Positions 1-8,585 of a stretch of 64,000 nt of DNA are shown one piece after another. The translations under genes were made by a program, and so were the position numbers. The notes below the pieces were generated by a model that saw only the letters and a program-made list of their open reading frames with translations, ran no database searches and was not told where the DNA came from. The DNA is from Nocardioides jensenii JCM 1364 = NBRC 14755. GTDB lineage: Bacteria > Actinomycetota > Actinomycetes > Propionibacteriales > Nocardioidaceae. Every line of letters starts with the position of its first letter. Position 1 is the stretch's first letter. The stretch covers positions 24,478 through 88,477 of the forward strand of contig NZ_BCRJ01000011.1 of NCBI RefSeq assembly GCF_001552535.1, in the 5' to 3' direction.

Positions 1-2
1 CC

Positions 3-2234
3 GAGCGCGGCCTGTCGGTGAAGCGGCTGGAGGGCACACTGGCGCGGGCCGAGGAGCGGTTGAAGAAGCTGCGCGACGTCGAGCGTGACCCCGCGATCAC
101 CTTTGAGGCCACCGGGATCGACTACCTGTGCGTGGATGAGGCGCACGGCTACAAGAACCTCCGGCTGGCCTCCAACATCCCCGGTGTCGCCGTGGACGGG
201 TCGAACCGGGCCACCGACTTGGACTTGAAGATGTCCTACCTACGCGGCCGCCACGGCCGCCGGGTGGCCACGTTCATGACCGCGACCCCGATCGCCAACA
301 GCGTGGCCGAGGCGTACACGATGCTGCGCTACCTCGCCCCCGCTGACCTGGAGGCGGCGGGGATCAGCGACTTCGACACTTGGGCGGCCACCTTCGGCCA
401 GGTTGTCACCGACCTCGAGCTCTCCCCGTCCGGGACGGGCTTCCGGATGAAGGCCAGGTTCGCGAAGTTCAACAACGTCCCCGAGCTGCTGCGGCTGTGG
501 CACCAGGTCGCCGACGTGAAGACCGCCGACGACCTCAGCCTGCCCACCCCCGACCTCGAGGGTGGAGCGCCGGAGACGGTGGTGGTGCCGCCGAGCCAGG
601 AGCTGGTCGACTTCATGGCCTTGCTCGCGCAGCGGGCCGATGCCGTTTCGTCGCGGGCGGTCGACCCGAGCGAGGACAACATGCTCAAGATCAGCGGCCA
701 CGGCCGCGCGGCCGCGCTCGACCTACGGCTCGTCGATCATCAGATCGACGGCCTGGGCGCGTTCTTGGACCGTGAGCCCTCGAAGGTCGATGCGGTTGCC
801 GAGCGGGTCGCCGGCATCTACCACGACCACGCCGACGTGGTCTTCGGCGCCGACCCGGAGCCGGGCGCGCTGCAGCTGGTGTTCTGCGACCTGGGTACGC
901 CGACCGGGGCGGGCTGGAACGCCTATGAGGAGCTCAAGGCCCAGCTCGTCGCCCGTGGCGTGCCGGCGCCGAAGGTCCGGTTCATGCACGAGGCCAACAA
1001 CGACCGCGCGAAGGCGCGGCTGTTCGAGCAGGCCCGCACCGGCCATGTCGCGGTACTGGTTGGGTCGACGGAGAAGATGGGTGTGGGCACCAACGTGCAG
1101 CGCCGCGCGGTCGCGTTGCATCACGTGGACTGCCCGTGGCGGCCCGCCGACCTTGCGCAGCGCGACGGCCGCATCATGCGGCAGGGCAACCTGAACGAGT
1201 CCGTCCGGGTGTACCGATATGTCACCGAGTCGAGTTTCGATACCTACCTGTGGCAGACGGTGGAGCGGAAGGCGAAGTTCATCAACCAGCTGATGCGCGG
1301 CCGGCTGGATGTGCGCGAGATCGAGGACATCGGCGACTCTGCGCTCTCCTACGCCGAGGTAAAGGCCCTCGCGTCGGGCGACCCGAGGATCATGGAGTTG
1401 GCCAAGGCCGAGACCGACACGACCAAGCTGGAGCGACTCGAGCGGGCCTGGAGCGCAGCCCAGCGCAGCCTCGCGGCGACGATCCGGGAGGCCGGCCCCC
1501 GGCTGGAACGACTCGCGACCGACCGCGAGCAGCTGATCGCGGCGATGCCACTGCGCCGCGACACCGACGGCGACGCGTTCTCGATGCGTATCAACGGCGC
1601 GGCCTACGGCAAGCGAGCCGACGCCGCCCCGGCCCTGCAGCGGGCCCTGCTCGCGGTGCAGCCATACCAACGCGACCCCCAGCCGCTCGGTGACGTGGGC
1701 GGGCTGCACCTGCAGGCGACCGCGGACTCGTGGATGGGCCAGCCCCGCTACGTCGTCTCACTCGTCGAAGTGCCGCGCGTGCACCTGCTCGTCGAGGCCG
1801 GCGACGTCCGTCAACCGAACATCGGCCTGGTGACGCGGGCCGAGAACCTCCCCCGGCGCCTGGAGCGGGTGCTCGACGAGGTCGAGATGGACACCACCAA
1901 GATCACCCGCGAGGCCGAGAAGGCCCAAGCGGGCCTGGCCGACGCCTTTCCGCGTGCCGGCGAACTCGCCGAGGTCCGCGCGACGCGGGACCGGCTCTCG
2001 GCCGAGCTGGCCGCCGACAGCGCCGAGAAGGCCACCGCCGAACACGCGACCGAGCATGACCCCACTGCCCCGGGTACCCCTGCGGTTAACGGATACCGGC
2101 CCGACACCCCACCCAGTCCGCCTGCCCAACCGGGTGAGACGAGTCGCCCCGCGATCGCGCCGCCGGCCCCTTCCCCGCCCGCTCGACCTGGCGAGCGTCC
2201 GCGGCCACCGGGCACGCCGGGGTGGTCACGATGA
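3..2234 (+). CDS. SNF2-type DEAD/DEAH helicase, C-terminal part (cut by window edge)
   Basis: The reading frame is open from the left edge, so the N-terminus is missing. Near residue 40 there is a Walker B motif, VDEAHGYKN, then a motif III-like MTATPIAN near residue 90. The SF2 helicase C-terminal signature follows: VGSTEKMGVGTN near residue 350 and the motif VI-like QRDGRIMRQGN near 385. The last 50 or so residues are rich in proline and probably disordered. Helicases of this shape form the C-terminal half of very large methyltransferase-helicase proteins common on actinobacterial conjugative plasmids and ICEs. Whether a methyltransferase domain precedes it cannot be seen here. The downstream hypothetical gene overlaps its end. 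Confidence 0.8.
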   Translation, partial: ERGLSVKRLEGTLARAEERLKKLRDVERDPAITFEATGIDYLCVDEAHGYKNLRLASNIPGVAVDGSNRATDLDLKMSYLRGRHGRRVATFMTATPIANSVAEAYTMLRYLAPADLEAAGISDFDTWAATFGQVVTDLELSPSGTGFRMKARFAKFNNVPELLRLWHQVADVKTADDLSLPTPDLEGGAPETVVVPPSQELVDFMALLAQRADAVSSRAVDPSEDNMLKISGHGRAAALDLRLVDHQIDGLGAFLDREPSKVDAVAERVAGIYHDHADVVFGADPEPGALQLVFCDLGTPTGAGWNAYEELKAQLVARGVPAPKVRFMHEANNDRAKARLFEQARTGHVAVLVGSTEKMGVGTNVQRRAVALHHVDCPWRPADLAQRDGRIMRQGNLNESVRVYRYVTESSFDTYLWQTVERKAKFINQLMRGRLDVREIEDIGDSALSYAEVKALASGDPRIMELAKAETDTTKLERLERAWSAAQRSLAATIREAGPRLERLATDREQLIAAMPLRRDTDGDAFSMRINGAAYGKRADAAPALQRALLAVQPYQRDPQPLGDVGGLHLQATADSWMGQPRYVVSLVEVPRVHLLVEAGDVRQPNIGLVTRAENLPRRLERVLDEVEMDTTKITREAEKAQAGLADAFPRAGELAEVRATRDRLSAELAADSAEKATAEHATEHDPTAPGTPAVNGYRPDTPPSPPAQPGETSRPAIAPPAPSPPARPGERPRPPGTPGWSR

Positions 2235-2838
2235 GCACGGGCTGGTCCAACTCCTGCCCACAGGCGGGGCGTGGCCGACTGTTGTCCACCGGTTCGGGCG
2301 CGCCGGATGCGCTGTGCTGGCCGATTCTGTTGCACTGGGCAGCGGGGTAGAACTCCACTGCCGACCCCTCTGGAAAGGACCACAACTGGTGGCTGTTCCT
2401 ACCACTGATCGCGCCGGGGATGTGTACGACGCGGCCCCGGACTTCGTCTACGCGGTCTCGCTGCTCGCCGCGCTCGAGGACGCGACCGGGCAGGAGGAGC
2501 ACGCCATCGTGTTGCCGTTCCTGGGCATGGCCCGCGCCGAACTCACCGAGTTCGGGCAACGGCGGCCCTCGCACTACGTCCCGGTCGAGGTGGGTGACCT
2601 GCGGTCGGGGCTGGCCGACCTCGAGCAGCGCCTCACGGCGCTCCTCGCGGACTCGCAGGTGCTCCAACACAGCCTCCGCCTCCACTCAGCCCGCAGGCTG
2701 CTACGTCGCGGGGCCACGCTGCACCGCCGGGGCGCGCTCGCCTCGACCAAAGAGCCCCGCTCGCTCACGGCCACCCCCGAGCGGAGGCCCGGCCGGACCC
2801 GGTCAGTGTCGGACGGTCTTGGGAGAGTTGACCCATGA
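2134..2838 (+). CDS. Conserved-looking hypothetical protein
   Basis: I do not recognise this family. The convincing coding part runs from about position 2240 to 2838 and includes stretches such as DAAPDFVYAVSLLAALEDA and the acidic, leucine-rich DLEQRLTALLADS, which looks helical. The C-terminal 50 residues are basic. The start is uncertain: GTG at 2134 or ATG at 2056 would overlap the helicase gene, and no good start lies after 2234. It overlaps the YhcG nuclease gene by four bases (ATGA), so the two are probably translated together. A role linked to the helicase and nuclease is only inferred from position. Confidence 0.55.
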   Translation: MRRVAPRSRRRPLPRPLDLASVRGHRARRGGHDEHGLVQLLPTGGAWPTVVHRFGRAGCAVLADSVALGSGVELHCRPLWKGPQLVAVPTTDRAGDVYDAAPDFVYAVSLLAALEDATGQEEHAIVLPFLGMARAELTEFGQRRPSHYVPVEVGDLRSGLADLEQRLTALLADSQVLQHSLRLHSARRLLRRGATLHRRGALASTKEPRSLTATPERRPGRTRSVSDGLGRVDP

Positions 2839-3908
2839 GTGAGCCGACCCCGCCGAGTCAGGAGCGCGGCATCAGCCCGGTGCGCCGGTCCCCGGCCGGT
2901 GAGGCTGCGACGCCAGACGACCTGGTCGAGCGGGTGTCGTCGCTGGTCCGTGAGGCCAGAGAGTCGATCGCGTCCTACGCCAACGCGACGTTGACGCTGA
3001 CCTATTGGCAGGTCGGTGCGCTGATCGACTCCGAGGTGCTCGGCGGGGAGCGGGCTGACTACGGGTCGCAGATTGTCGCGTCAATGGCGCGAGAATTGAC
3101 TGAGCGATTCGGACGGGGCTTCGAGGAGAAGAACCTGCGCCGCATGATCAAGTTCGCCCAGCTGTACCCCGACGCCCAGATTGTCGCGTCGCTGGCGCGA
3201 CAATTGAGTTGGACCCACTTCGTGACCCTCATGCCGCTCAAGTCGCAGGAGGCCCGGGCCTTCTACGCGGATCAGGTGGCCGCCGGGCGGCTCACGGTCA
3301 GGGAGCTCAAGGGCGCCATCAAGCGCAAGGCCTACGAGCGCCGCGAGATCGCCAACTCGCAGATCGAGCCGGGGTCGATGGTGCCGGCTGACACGTTCAG
3401 CGATCCCTATCTGCTCGACTTCCTCGGCCTCCACGACGGATACGCCGAAGCGGACCTGGAGGCTGCGATCCTCCGGGACCTGGAGGCCTTCCTGCTGGAG
3501 GTCGGCACCGGCTTCAGCTTCGTCGAGCGCCAGAAGCGCGTGATCATCGACGGCGACGACTTCCACCTCGACCTTCTCTTCTACAGCCGCCCCTTGCGGC
3601 GCCTGGTCGCCGTCGAGCTCAAGATCGGGAAGTTCGATGCCCGACACGAGGGCCAGATGAAGCTGTATCTCAAGTGGCTCAACCGGTACGAGCGCACTGA
3701 GAGCGAAGAGGCACCGATCGGCCTGATCCTGTGCACAGAGGCCAGCCGCGAGCAGGTCGAACTGCTGGAGATGCACAAGGACGGGATCGTCGTCGCGGAG
3801 TACTGGACGGCGCTCCCGCCGAAGGCGGAGTTGGAGCAGCGGCTCCAGGCGATCCTGCGCGACGCACGTGAGCGCCTCGCTCGCCGGGGACTGCCCTCCG
3901 GCGAGTGA
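2835..3908 (+). CDS. YhcG-family PD-(D/E)XK nuclease (DUF1016)
   Basis: A 357-residue protein with both DUF1016/YhcG domains. Residues 25-170 are the helical N-terminal domain, with the typical YWQVGALID and the FGRGFEEKNLRRM motif. Residues 190-340 hold the nuclease core: FHLDLLFY supplies the acidic residue and VAVELKIGKF gives the ExK of PD-(D/E)XK. YhcG proteins are DNA nucleases often found near restriction systems and on mobile elements. The gene overlaps the upstream hypothetical gene by four bases and ends at a strong hairpin shared with the convergent minus-strand genes. Its substrate and any role in transfer or defence are not shown by the sequence. Confidence 0.88.
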   Translation: MSEPTPPSQERGISPVRRSPAGEAATPDDLVERVSSLVREARESIASYANATLTLTYWQVGALIDSEVLGGERADYGSQIVASMARELTERFGRGFEEKNLRRMIKFAQLYPDAQIVASLARQLSWTHFVTLMPLKSQEARAFYADQVAAGRLTVRELKGAIKRKAYERREIANSQIEPGSMVPADTFSDPYLLDFLGLHDGYAEADLEAAILRDLEAFLLEVGTGFSFVERQKRVIIDGDDFHLDLLFYSRPLRRLVAVELKIGKFDARHEGQMKLYLKWLNRYERTESEEAPIGLILCTEASREQVELLEMHKDGIVVAEYWTALPPKAELEQRLQAILRDARERLARRGLPSGE

Positions 3909-3915
3909 GCGGGAA

Positions 3916-3945
3916 GTTCGTCCACCATCACGGTGGTGGACGAAC
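3916..3945. terminator. Hairpin between convergent genes
   Basis: A perfect 12-bp inverted repeat (GTTCGTCCACCA and its complement) with a 6-base loop lies between the end of the YhcG gene and the end of the convergent minus-strand gene. There is no clear T-run, so it may end transcription in both directions with help or simply stabilise the 3' ends. Confidence 0.55.
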
Positions 3946-3995
3946 CCGAGGCTTGGTTTGCCGGCCCACGACGGTGGGCTGGAACTGGGTGTTTT

Positions 3996-4382
3996 CTAGC
4001 CCGCGGCCTGGCGTTCGACGTCGTCGAGAAGGTTGCCCTGGCGCTCGAGGAACGCTCCATCGCGCGCGGTGGCTCCGTTGGGCAGGAGTGCTGCCTGCTC
4101 GAGGTCGGGGGTCGCTGGCCATTCGTCGAGGGCAGGGGTGGCGAGACGTTGCGCGGTTAGCCCGTAGCGGAGTCGGTGGCGATCCCAGGCGGCGACGGAG
4201 GCGCCTCGCTCGGCGGGGGAGAGGGCCTTGAACCCTTGATTACGCGCTTCGCTGCGGGCGACGTGCTCGTCGGCCGGGACGCTCCGTAGCCAGGTCTTGT
4301 ACTGATCGAGCTCGTGGAGGCCGGCGCGGATGCGTCGCCCGGAGAGACGGGACTTCAGCGCAGACTGCTGGCTGATCGACAT
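3996..4382 (-). CDS. Hypothetical protein, possible frameshift near its start
   Basis: Family not recognised. The 128-residue frame begins MSISQQSALKSRLSGR and is helical, with SPAERGASVAAWDRHRLRY in the middle. The same frame stays open and looks coding upstream of this ATG (AAKRLEFDQ), yet the only start with a ribosome site, GTG at 4482 after GGAG, is in a different frame and encodes PWWDNLSPAA before losing coding character. The simplest reading is a gene of about 160 codons beginning at 4482, with a one-base frameshift near 4420. It follows the winged-helix gene by 11 bases and is probably co-transcribed with it. Confidence 0.5.
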   Translation of the reverse strand: MSISQQSALKSRLSGRRIRAGLHELDQYKTWLRSVPADEHVARSEARNQGFKALSPAERGASVAAWDRHRLRYGLTAQRLATPALDEWPATPDLEQAALLPNGATARDGAFLERQGNLLDDVERQAAG

Positions 4383-4493
4383 CTGATCGAACTCGAGGCG
4401 CTTCGCTGCGGTGCGTTCCGGCGCGGGCGGCCGGGGAGAGGTTGTCCCACCAGGGCTTCTCCGCCGCGCTATTCCGCGCCACCGGCCTCGCTC

Positions 4494-4850
4494 CTACTGA
4501 TCCTGCTCGGGGTCGGGAAGAGGGCGACCAGCGACGTAGTCGATCCAGATCTTGCCGACTTCCTCAGCGCGGGCGGGGTCGGTCTCCCACAGCACAACCC
4601 GCCCCTTTGCACGGCGGTCGCCCCGCGGGTGGTCGGCGGTGACCAGTCCCAGGTCCTCGAGCGCAGATAGGTGACGGCGCACCTGACTGGGGTCGACGCC
4701 GATTGCCTTGGCTAGTTCCGGCGCGCTCATGGCCCGGAGTGAGAGGTGCCGCAGGATCTCGGTGCGCGCACTGTTGCCAATCGCGTCGATGATTGCCAGC
4801 ACCCCCTCGGGCATCGTGGGCGGCTTCGACAGACGTGGCACGCGCTGCAT
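4494..4850 (-). CDS. Winged-helix (ArsR-like) transcription regulator
   Basis: A 118-residue protein with an ArsR-type winged helix over residues 14-85: IGNSARTEILRHLS forms the first helices, MSAPELAKAIGVDPSQVRRHL is the helix-turn-helix, and DLGLVTADHPRGDRRAKGRV is the wing. No metal-binding cysteine cluster is visible, so it is not an obvious metal sensor. A second in-frame ATG gives MPEGVLAII, 12 codons later, and could be the true start. Upstream (4870-4930) there are copies of ATGACA that may be part of its own operator. It probably controls itself and the small downstream gene. Confidence 0.72.
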   Translation of the reverse strand: MQRVPRLSKPPTMPEGVLAIIDAIGNSARTEILRHLSLRAMSAPELAKAIGVDPSQVRRHLSALEDLGLVTADHPRGDRRAKGRVVLWETDPARAEEVGKIWIDYVAGRPLPDPEQDQ

Positions 4851-5262
4851 TGTGCCGGAACGCGAAACTCGCCGGACCTTTCGTTATGACGTGTCTTTAG
4901 CACCTGTCATGTGTCATGCTCAGGGTAATGCAGAACAGGATCCGGTGGTGGGAACCACGGGTCAGTCCAGAGCGTCGGGCTTGACGGCGTCTTGGACAAT
5001 GAAGGCCCCGGTTCGGGCCGGGGCGGGAAGGACGCGCGGTCTTGGGGATGCGTCAGCAGATCCGACAACCGGGGGCACAGACGCCCCCGGCGAGATTCGG
5101 TGCGCCAGACTCCCCGCTCGCTGATCCGCGTGGAGCTGCGACCCGCGGCATCGATCAGCCGCCGCTGGTGGCCGGGCCACCGCACCAGCTGCCGCGTCTG
5201 ACGCTGCGACACCCCATTCAACTGAGGCGCGCGAGCGCGTTCCGAAGATTACTCGCCGCCGG
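4851..5262. other. Intergenic region between divergent units
   Basis: No gene is supported here. The region should hold the promoter of the minus-strand winged-helix gene (repeated ATGACA at about 4880-4920) and ends at the promoter element of the pilus operon. A 7-bp GC-rich hairpin (5005-5024) followed on the minus strand by CTTCATTGT could be a weak minus-strand terminator. Short open frames on both strands lack coding character. Confidence 0.5.
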
Positions 5263-5296
5263 TGTCCGATCTGTACTGCCGCCGGTTGCCTTCGCT
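5263..5296 (+). promoter_or_regulatory. Conserved promoter-like element, copy 1 (pilus operon)
   Basis: TGTCCGATC (5263-5271), 13 bases, then GTTGCCTTC (5285-5293). It is the first of six copies with identical spacing in the window. It stands about 150 bases before the lipoprotein gene that opens the Tad pilus operon. Unlike copies 2-4 it has no ATG 15 bases after GTTG, so this transcript would have a leader, with a ribosome site at about 5317-5324. Confidence 0.72.
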
Positions 5297-5331
5297 GTTA
5301 GAGAGCCCCACCCAGAGGGAAGGACGTCACC

Positions 5332-5442
5332 TTGAACCCGACGCGCAGTACGGCGCGGTCGGCAACCCGTCGGCCATGTCGTCAAGACTGGTGCCCCAGG
5401 CCCGTGCATCGGGCGACTCGGGCTCAGGAAGGACGCTCATGA
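5332..5442 (+). CDS. Possible 36-residue leader ORF
   Basis: A TTG start lies 7 to 8 bases after a strong ribosome site (AGGGAAGGA). The 36-codon frame is arginine-rich and ends in TGA that overlaps the ATG of the lipoprotein gene (ATGA). Such overlap suggests translational coupling, but the composition is not clearly protein-like and the lipoprotein gene has its own ribosome site (AGGAAGGA). It may be a real leader peptide or chance. Confidence 0.3.
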   Translation: MNPTRSTARSATRRPCRQDWCPRPVHRATRAQEGRS

Positions 5443-6062
5443 AGCGCACTCTCATCGCTGCAACCGCTCTCGCCCTGGCGGGAACCCTCGCCGGCTGCGG
5501 GGGTAACGACGAGCCGAAGGCCGACCCGACGCAACCACCCACTACGAGTTCGTCGCCGACCCCTACCAGCGACGCAGGCGGCCCGCCAACTGACTGGGAA
5601 TCGAACTTCACCCAGGCAGAGCTGGCCGCGGGCAAGAAGGCCCTCGCCCGCTGGCAGAAGTGGCGCCAGCTCTCGGCCGAGATCTACCGGAACGGCGTGC
5701 TCACCCCGGGAGCCAAGGCCACGCTCCAGGAGTACGACTTCTGGTGGCAGCGCGACATGGTGACTTTGGGTGAGACCTACGAGAAGGGCGGCCTGCGACG
5801 AGAGACCGACGTCGAAGCTCTGTGGTCCTACGTGAAGTCAGTTCGGCTCAACAACGGTGGCAAGTCAGGCGAAGTAGTGATCGTCGAATGCACCGACTAC
5901 GAGCCTCTGCGCTACACCCGAAACGGGAAGCCGCAGAAGATCAACAAGCCGAAGCATCTCGTGACGCCGCTGCTGATCACGATGACCAAGCCGGACGAGC
6001 AGCATGGCTGGATGTATTACGAGACAGATCTGAAGGACAAGAAGTCGTGCGCCGCGGAGTGA
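5439..6062 (+). CDS. Putative lipoprotein
   Basis: A 207-residue protein with a lipoprotein signal: MKRT, a hydrophobic segment, then the lipobox LAGC with the cysteine at about residue 20. A threonine/serine/proline-rich linker (residues 28-50) precedes a soluble domain containing ALARWQKWRQLSAEIYRNG and the motif VVIVECTDY. The start at ATG 5439 follows AGGAAGGAC. The family resembles the small secreted proteins that often accompany actinobacterial secretion loci, but its function is unknown. It opens the pilus operon and its end overlaps the next gene by 16 bases. Confidence 0.75.
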   Translation: MKRTLIAATALALAGTLAGCGGNDEPKADPTQPPTTSSSPTPTSDAGGPPTDWESNFTQAELAAGKKALARWQKWRQLSAEIYRNGVLTPGAKATLQEYDFWWQRDMVTLGETYEKGGLRRETDVEALWSYVKSVRLNNGGKSGEVVIVECTDYEPLRYTRNGKPQKINKPKHLVTPLLITMTKPDEQHGWMYYETDLKDKKSCAAE

Positions 6063-6970
6063 GTGCTGCGGCAGCAGCCGCGATGTTGGTCTCGTTTGTC
6101 GTGGTTCTGGTGATCGGCACCAGCAGCCCTGCAATGGCGGACTGCCCTCCTGACCCGGTCGACGAGACGGGACTTTGCCTCTCCGACACCGTCCCAGGGA
6201 ACCCGGGGGATACTGATCCCGGCGACCCGGGGGATGCGGGCGATGGGCCTAGCGGACCGGCTTGCCCCGGCGCTCCGAATGGGATCTGCGTCAACGACTA
6301 CGGCTTCATCTGGAACAGCGCCCACAACTGCTACGCATTCCCGCTGGACCCGCAGCCCGAGGCGAACAGCCCCCTTTGGGGTGGCCATGACCCGGCCGAA
6401 GGCACCATCTGGTCGTGCGATCCCACGGTCTCGGTTCCCGAGAACGTGTGGTTCGTGCCCAACGGGGCGGCGGTGATCGACCCGGGCCAGGTGGCGCAGC
6501 AGCTCGTGGAGCGGGCTCCGTTCGAACTGGCCAACGCGCACATCGCGCCGCCACCGACCTACCACACGTACATCAGCTACTCGAATTGGATGTGGATCCC
6601 CGAGGGCCAGTGGCACGACGTGTCGGTGAGCCTGACGGTTGCGGGCGCGACGGTCACATTGACGGCGACGCCGGACTACACCTCGTGGGACATGGGCAAC
6701 GGAGCGACCGTCTCGTGTGTGGGTCCCGGCCGTGAGTGGGTCAAGGGGATGCCTGAGGACGCGCCGACGAACTGCTCGTACGCCTACGACGAGATGAAGG
6801 ACCCCGAGGGCGACAAGTGGACGGTGTCGGCTCGGATCAACTACTCGGTCGGCTGGACCTGTACCGGCAACTGCGGCGGCCAGACCAGCGGCGACCTCGG
6901 CGACGTGACCGCGCTCGCCGGTGACTCGACCTCGATCACGGTGTATCAGCGACAGACAGTAGTGAGGTAG
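6047..6970 (+). CDS. Secreted hypothetical protein
   Basis: A 307-residue protein starting at GTG 6047, chosen because the signal peptide then begins properly: MRRGVS, an alanine/valine hydrophobic core, and a likely cleavage after SPAMA near residue 28. A glycine/aspartate/proline-rich spacer (residues 45-65) follows, then a cysteine-containing domain rich in tryptophan and tyrosine, with a terminal CTGNCGG. The protein should be exported and may sit in the cell wall near the pilus. It overlaps the lipoprotein gene and is three bases from the SAF gene, so it belongs to the same operon. Family function unknown. Confidence 0.72.
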   Translation: MRRGVSAAAAAAMLVSFVVVLVIGTSSPAMADCPPDPVDETGLCLSDTVPGNPGDTDPGDPGDAGDGPSGPACPGAPNGICVNDYGFIWNSAHNCYAFPLDPQPEANSPLWGGHDPAEGTIWSCDPTVSVPENVWFVPNGAAVIDPGQVAQQLVERAPFELANAHIAPPPTYHTYISYSNWMWIPEGQWHDVSVSLTVAGATVTLTATPDYTSWDMGNGATVSCVGPGREWVKGMPEDAPTNCSYAYDEMKDPEGDKWTVSARINYSVGWTCTGNCGGQTSGDLGDVTALAGDSTSITVYQRQTVVR

Positions 6971-6972
6971 AT

Positions 6973-7752
6973 GTGACCAGCCTGGATTCTTGGACGTCGC
7001 GCCGGGCCAACGACCGACGTGCGGCGCCGCTGCCGGGCGGCCTGCCTGGTGCGGCCTCGCTGTCGAAGGCGGTGTCGAAGGCTCCGCGGAAGTACGGCCA
7101 GATGCTGATGAGCGTGCTGGTTGTGATCGCGGCGGTGATCGCGGGCGGTTGGCTCTATGTCAACAAGGGCGGCGTGGAGGAGGTGTTGGTGGTTGCCCAG
7201 CCGATCCCGGCTGGGCACCCGATCACCGAGGACGATGTCCGCACCTCCAAGGACCCGCTCCTGGTCTCGCGAAGCGTGTCTGGCATCGACGGGGCGATCC
7301 TGGTCTCCGATGTCGACTCGGTGTTCGGGCAGCGCACCACGGTCGCACTGTTGCCGGGTCAGGTGCTGACACAGGACTCGCTGACCAGCGACCTGCTGCC
7401 GCAGGAGGGCAAGCGCCTGATCGCGGTGAACCTCCCGGCCGGCCGGGTGCCTGAGACCTTGGCCCCTGGTTCGGTGGTCGACGCGATCGCGGTGCCGCAG
7501 GAGGGGCAGGCGGGTGACCCGAAGGCTCTCGATGACCCGGTGGTGATCTCGGCCGGTGCCACGGTGTACTCCTCGAAGCAGTCGCATGACGGCACCGTGG
7601 TGGTCACGATCCTGATCGCGGAGACCGACGCGAAGACGGTGGCGGCGTACGGGGCGGTGGGGCAGCTGACGCTGCTGCAGGCCCCGATTACCGAGGGTGA
7701 CCCAGCTGACTCCGCCCCGCAGGACGACGGCGCTGCCGGAGGGCAGGGCTGA
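6973..7752 (+). CDS. SAF-domain, CpaB/RcpC-like pilus assembly protein
   Basis: A 259-residue protein with one transmembrane segment near residues 36-56 (MLMSVLVVIAAVIAGGWLYV) followed by a SAF domain: EEVLVVAQPIPAGHPITEDDV and LLPGQVLTQDSL are typical of CpaB/RcpC proteins. CpaB-like proteins work at the envelope in Tad/Flp pilus assembly. Its place directly before a CpaE-like gene and the TadA ATPase supports this. The C-terminal 20 residues are low-complexity. It overlaps the next gene at TGATG. Confidence 0.82.
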   Translation: MTSLDSWTSRRANDRRAAPLPGGLPGAASLSKAVSKAPRKYGQMLMSVLVVIAAVIAGGWLYVNKGGVEEVLVVAQPIPAGHPITEDDVRTSKDPLLVSRSVSGIDGAILVSDVDSVFGQRTTVALLPGQVLTQDSLTSDLLPQEGKRLIAVNLPAGRVPETLAPGSVVDAIAVPQEGQAGDPKALDDPVVISAGATVYSSKQSHDGTVVVTILIAETDAKTVAAYGAVGQLTLLQAPITEGDPADSAPQDDGAAGGQG

Positions 7753-8585
7753 TGCTCATCGCTGTGTGCTGCGACCGCGGCGCCCCGGGGTCGACGACGA
7801 CGTCGTTGGCGCTGGGCGTCTCGACACCGGAGCCCACGATCGTGGTCGAGGCCGACCCGTACGGCGGTGACCTCGCCCTGGGGTGTGTAGCACCCGGTGG
7901 CCATGGTGAGGCGTTCCCGCCGACTCCGACGGTGCTGACCTTGGCGACCGAGGCACGTACGTCGGTGACCCCCGGTCTGGCGGCCAGCAAGGCCCATGAG
8001 TTCACGGGATCGACGCGGATAGTGCCGGGACACTTCTCGGCCGAGCAGGCCGCAGGCGTGAAGAACTGGGCTCCACTGGCCGAGGCGCTGCGCGCCTCTG
8101 CATCGCGCGTCGTTGCCGACCTCGGACGGATCCACTCCAGTTCGCCGAGCATCCCGGTGGCGGCGGCCGCCGATGTGGTCGTGATGGTGACCCGCCCCGA
8201 GGTGGGTGCGGTGATGCACCTCAAGGACAGGCTGGAGCGGCTCGCTCCGGTGCTGGCGAACATCCGCAACGCCCCGCCGATCGTGGTGCCGGTGGTGGTG
8301 ACGCCGAAGCGGATCGCCGGGTCGGTGCTCGAGCACGTCGGTCGGATGCTGGCGCCGAGCAACGCCGCCGGCGTCATCGCCGGGATCGGCTGGATCGCGC
8401 TGGACCCCACAGGGGTCGAGGCGATTCACGCCGGCCAGGTCGGCGGCAAGAACGAGCGCACGCCGCTGCTGAGGTCCGCGGGCGTACTCAACGACCAGAT
8501 CAACCAGGCCGCTGGTGTCGGGCCGTACGGCGCGCATGAGGCTGCAGCGGTGGACGCGTACGCCGGCCAGGGGGGAGAGGCGTGA
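7752..8585 (+). CDS. CpaE/TadZ-like ParA-fold protein lacking the Walker A lysine
   Basis: A 277-residue protein in the position of CpaE/TadZ. It begins like a ParA-family ATPase, but the P-loop reads DRGAPGSTTTSLAL, without the usual GK[ST] lysine, so ATP binding is doubtful. Later strands look ParA-like: TIVVEADPYGGDLALG, RVVADLGRIHS and ADVVVMVTRPEV. CpaE/TadZ proteins place the Tad apparatus at a site on the inner face of the membrane; many are known with degenerate nucleotide sites. It starts in a TGATG overlap with the SAF gene and is followed in the same way by the TadA ATPase gene. Confidence 0.72.
   Translation: MLIAVCCDRGAPGSTTTSLALGVSTPEPTIVVEADPYGGDLALGCVAPGGHGEAFPPTPTVLTLATEARTSVTPGLAASKAHEFTGSTRIVPGHFSAEQAAGVKNWAPLAEALRASASRVVADLGRIHSSSPSIPVAAAADVVVMVTRPEVGAVMHLKDRLERLAPVLANIRNAPPIVVPVVVTPKRIAGSVLEHVGRMLAPSNAAGVIAGIGWIALDPTGVEAIHAGQVGGKNERTPLLRSAGVLNDQINQAAGVGPYGAHEAAAVDAYAGQGGEA

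Noticed and set aside
4907..5221. A minus-strand frame of 104 codons before the pilus operon
   Set aside because: Rich in arginine, proline and serine, with no ribosome site or motif; it overlaps the expected promoter region of the winged-helix gene.
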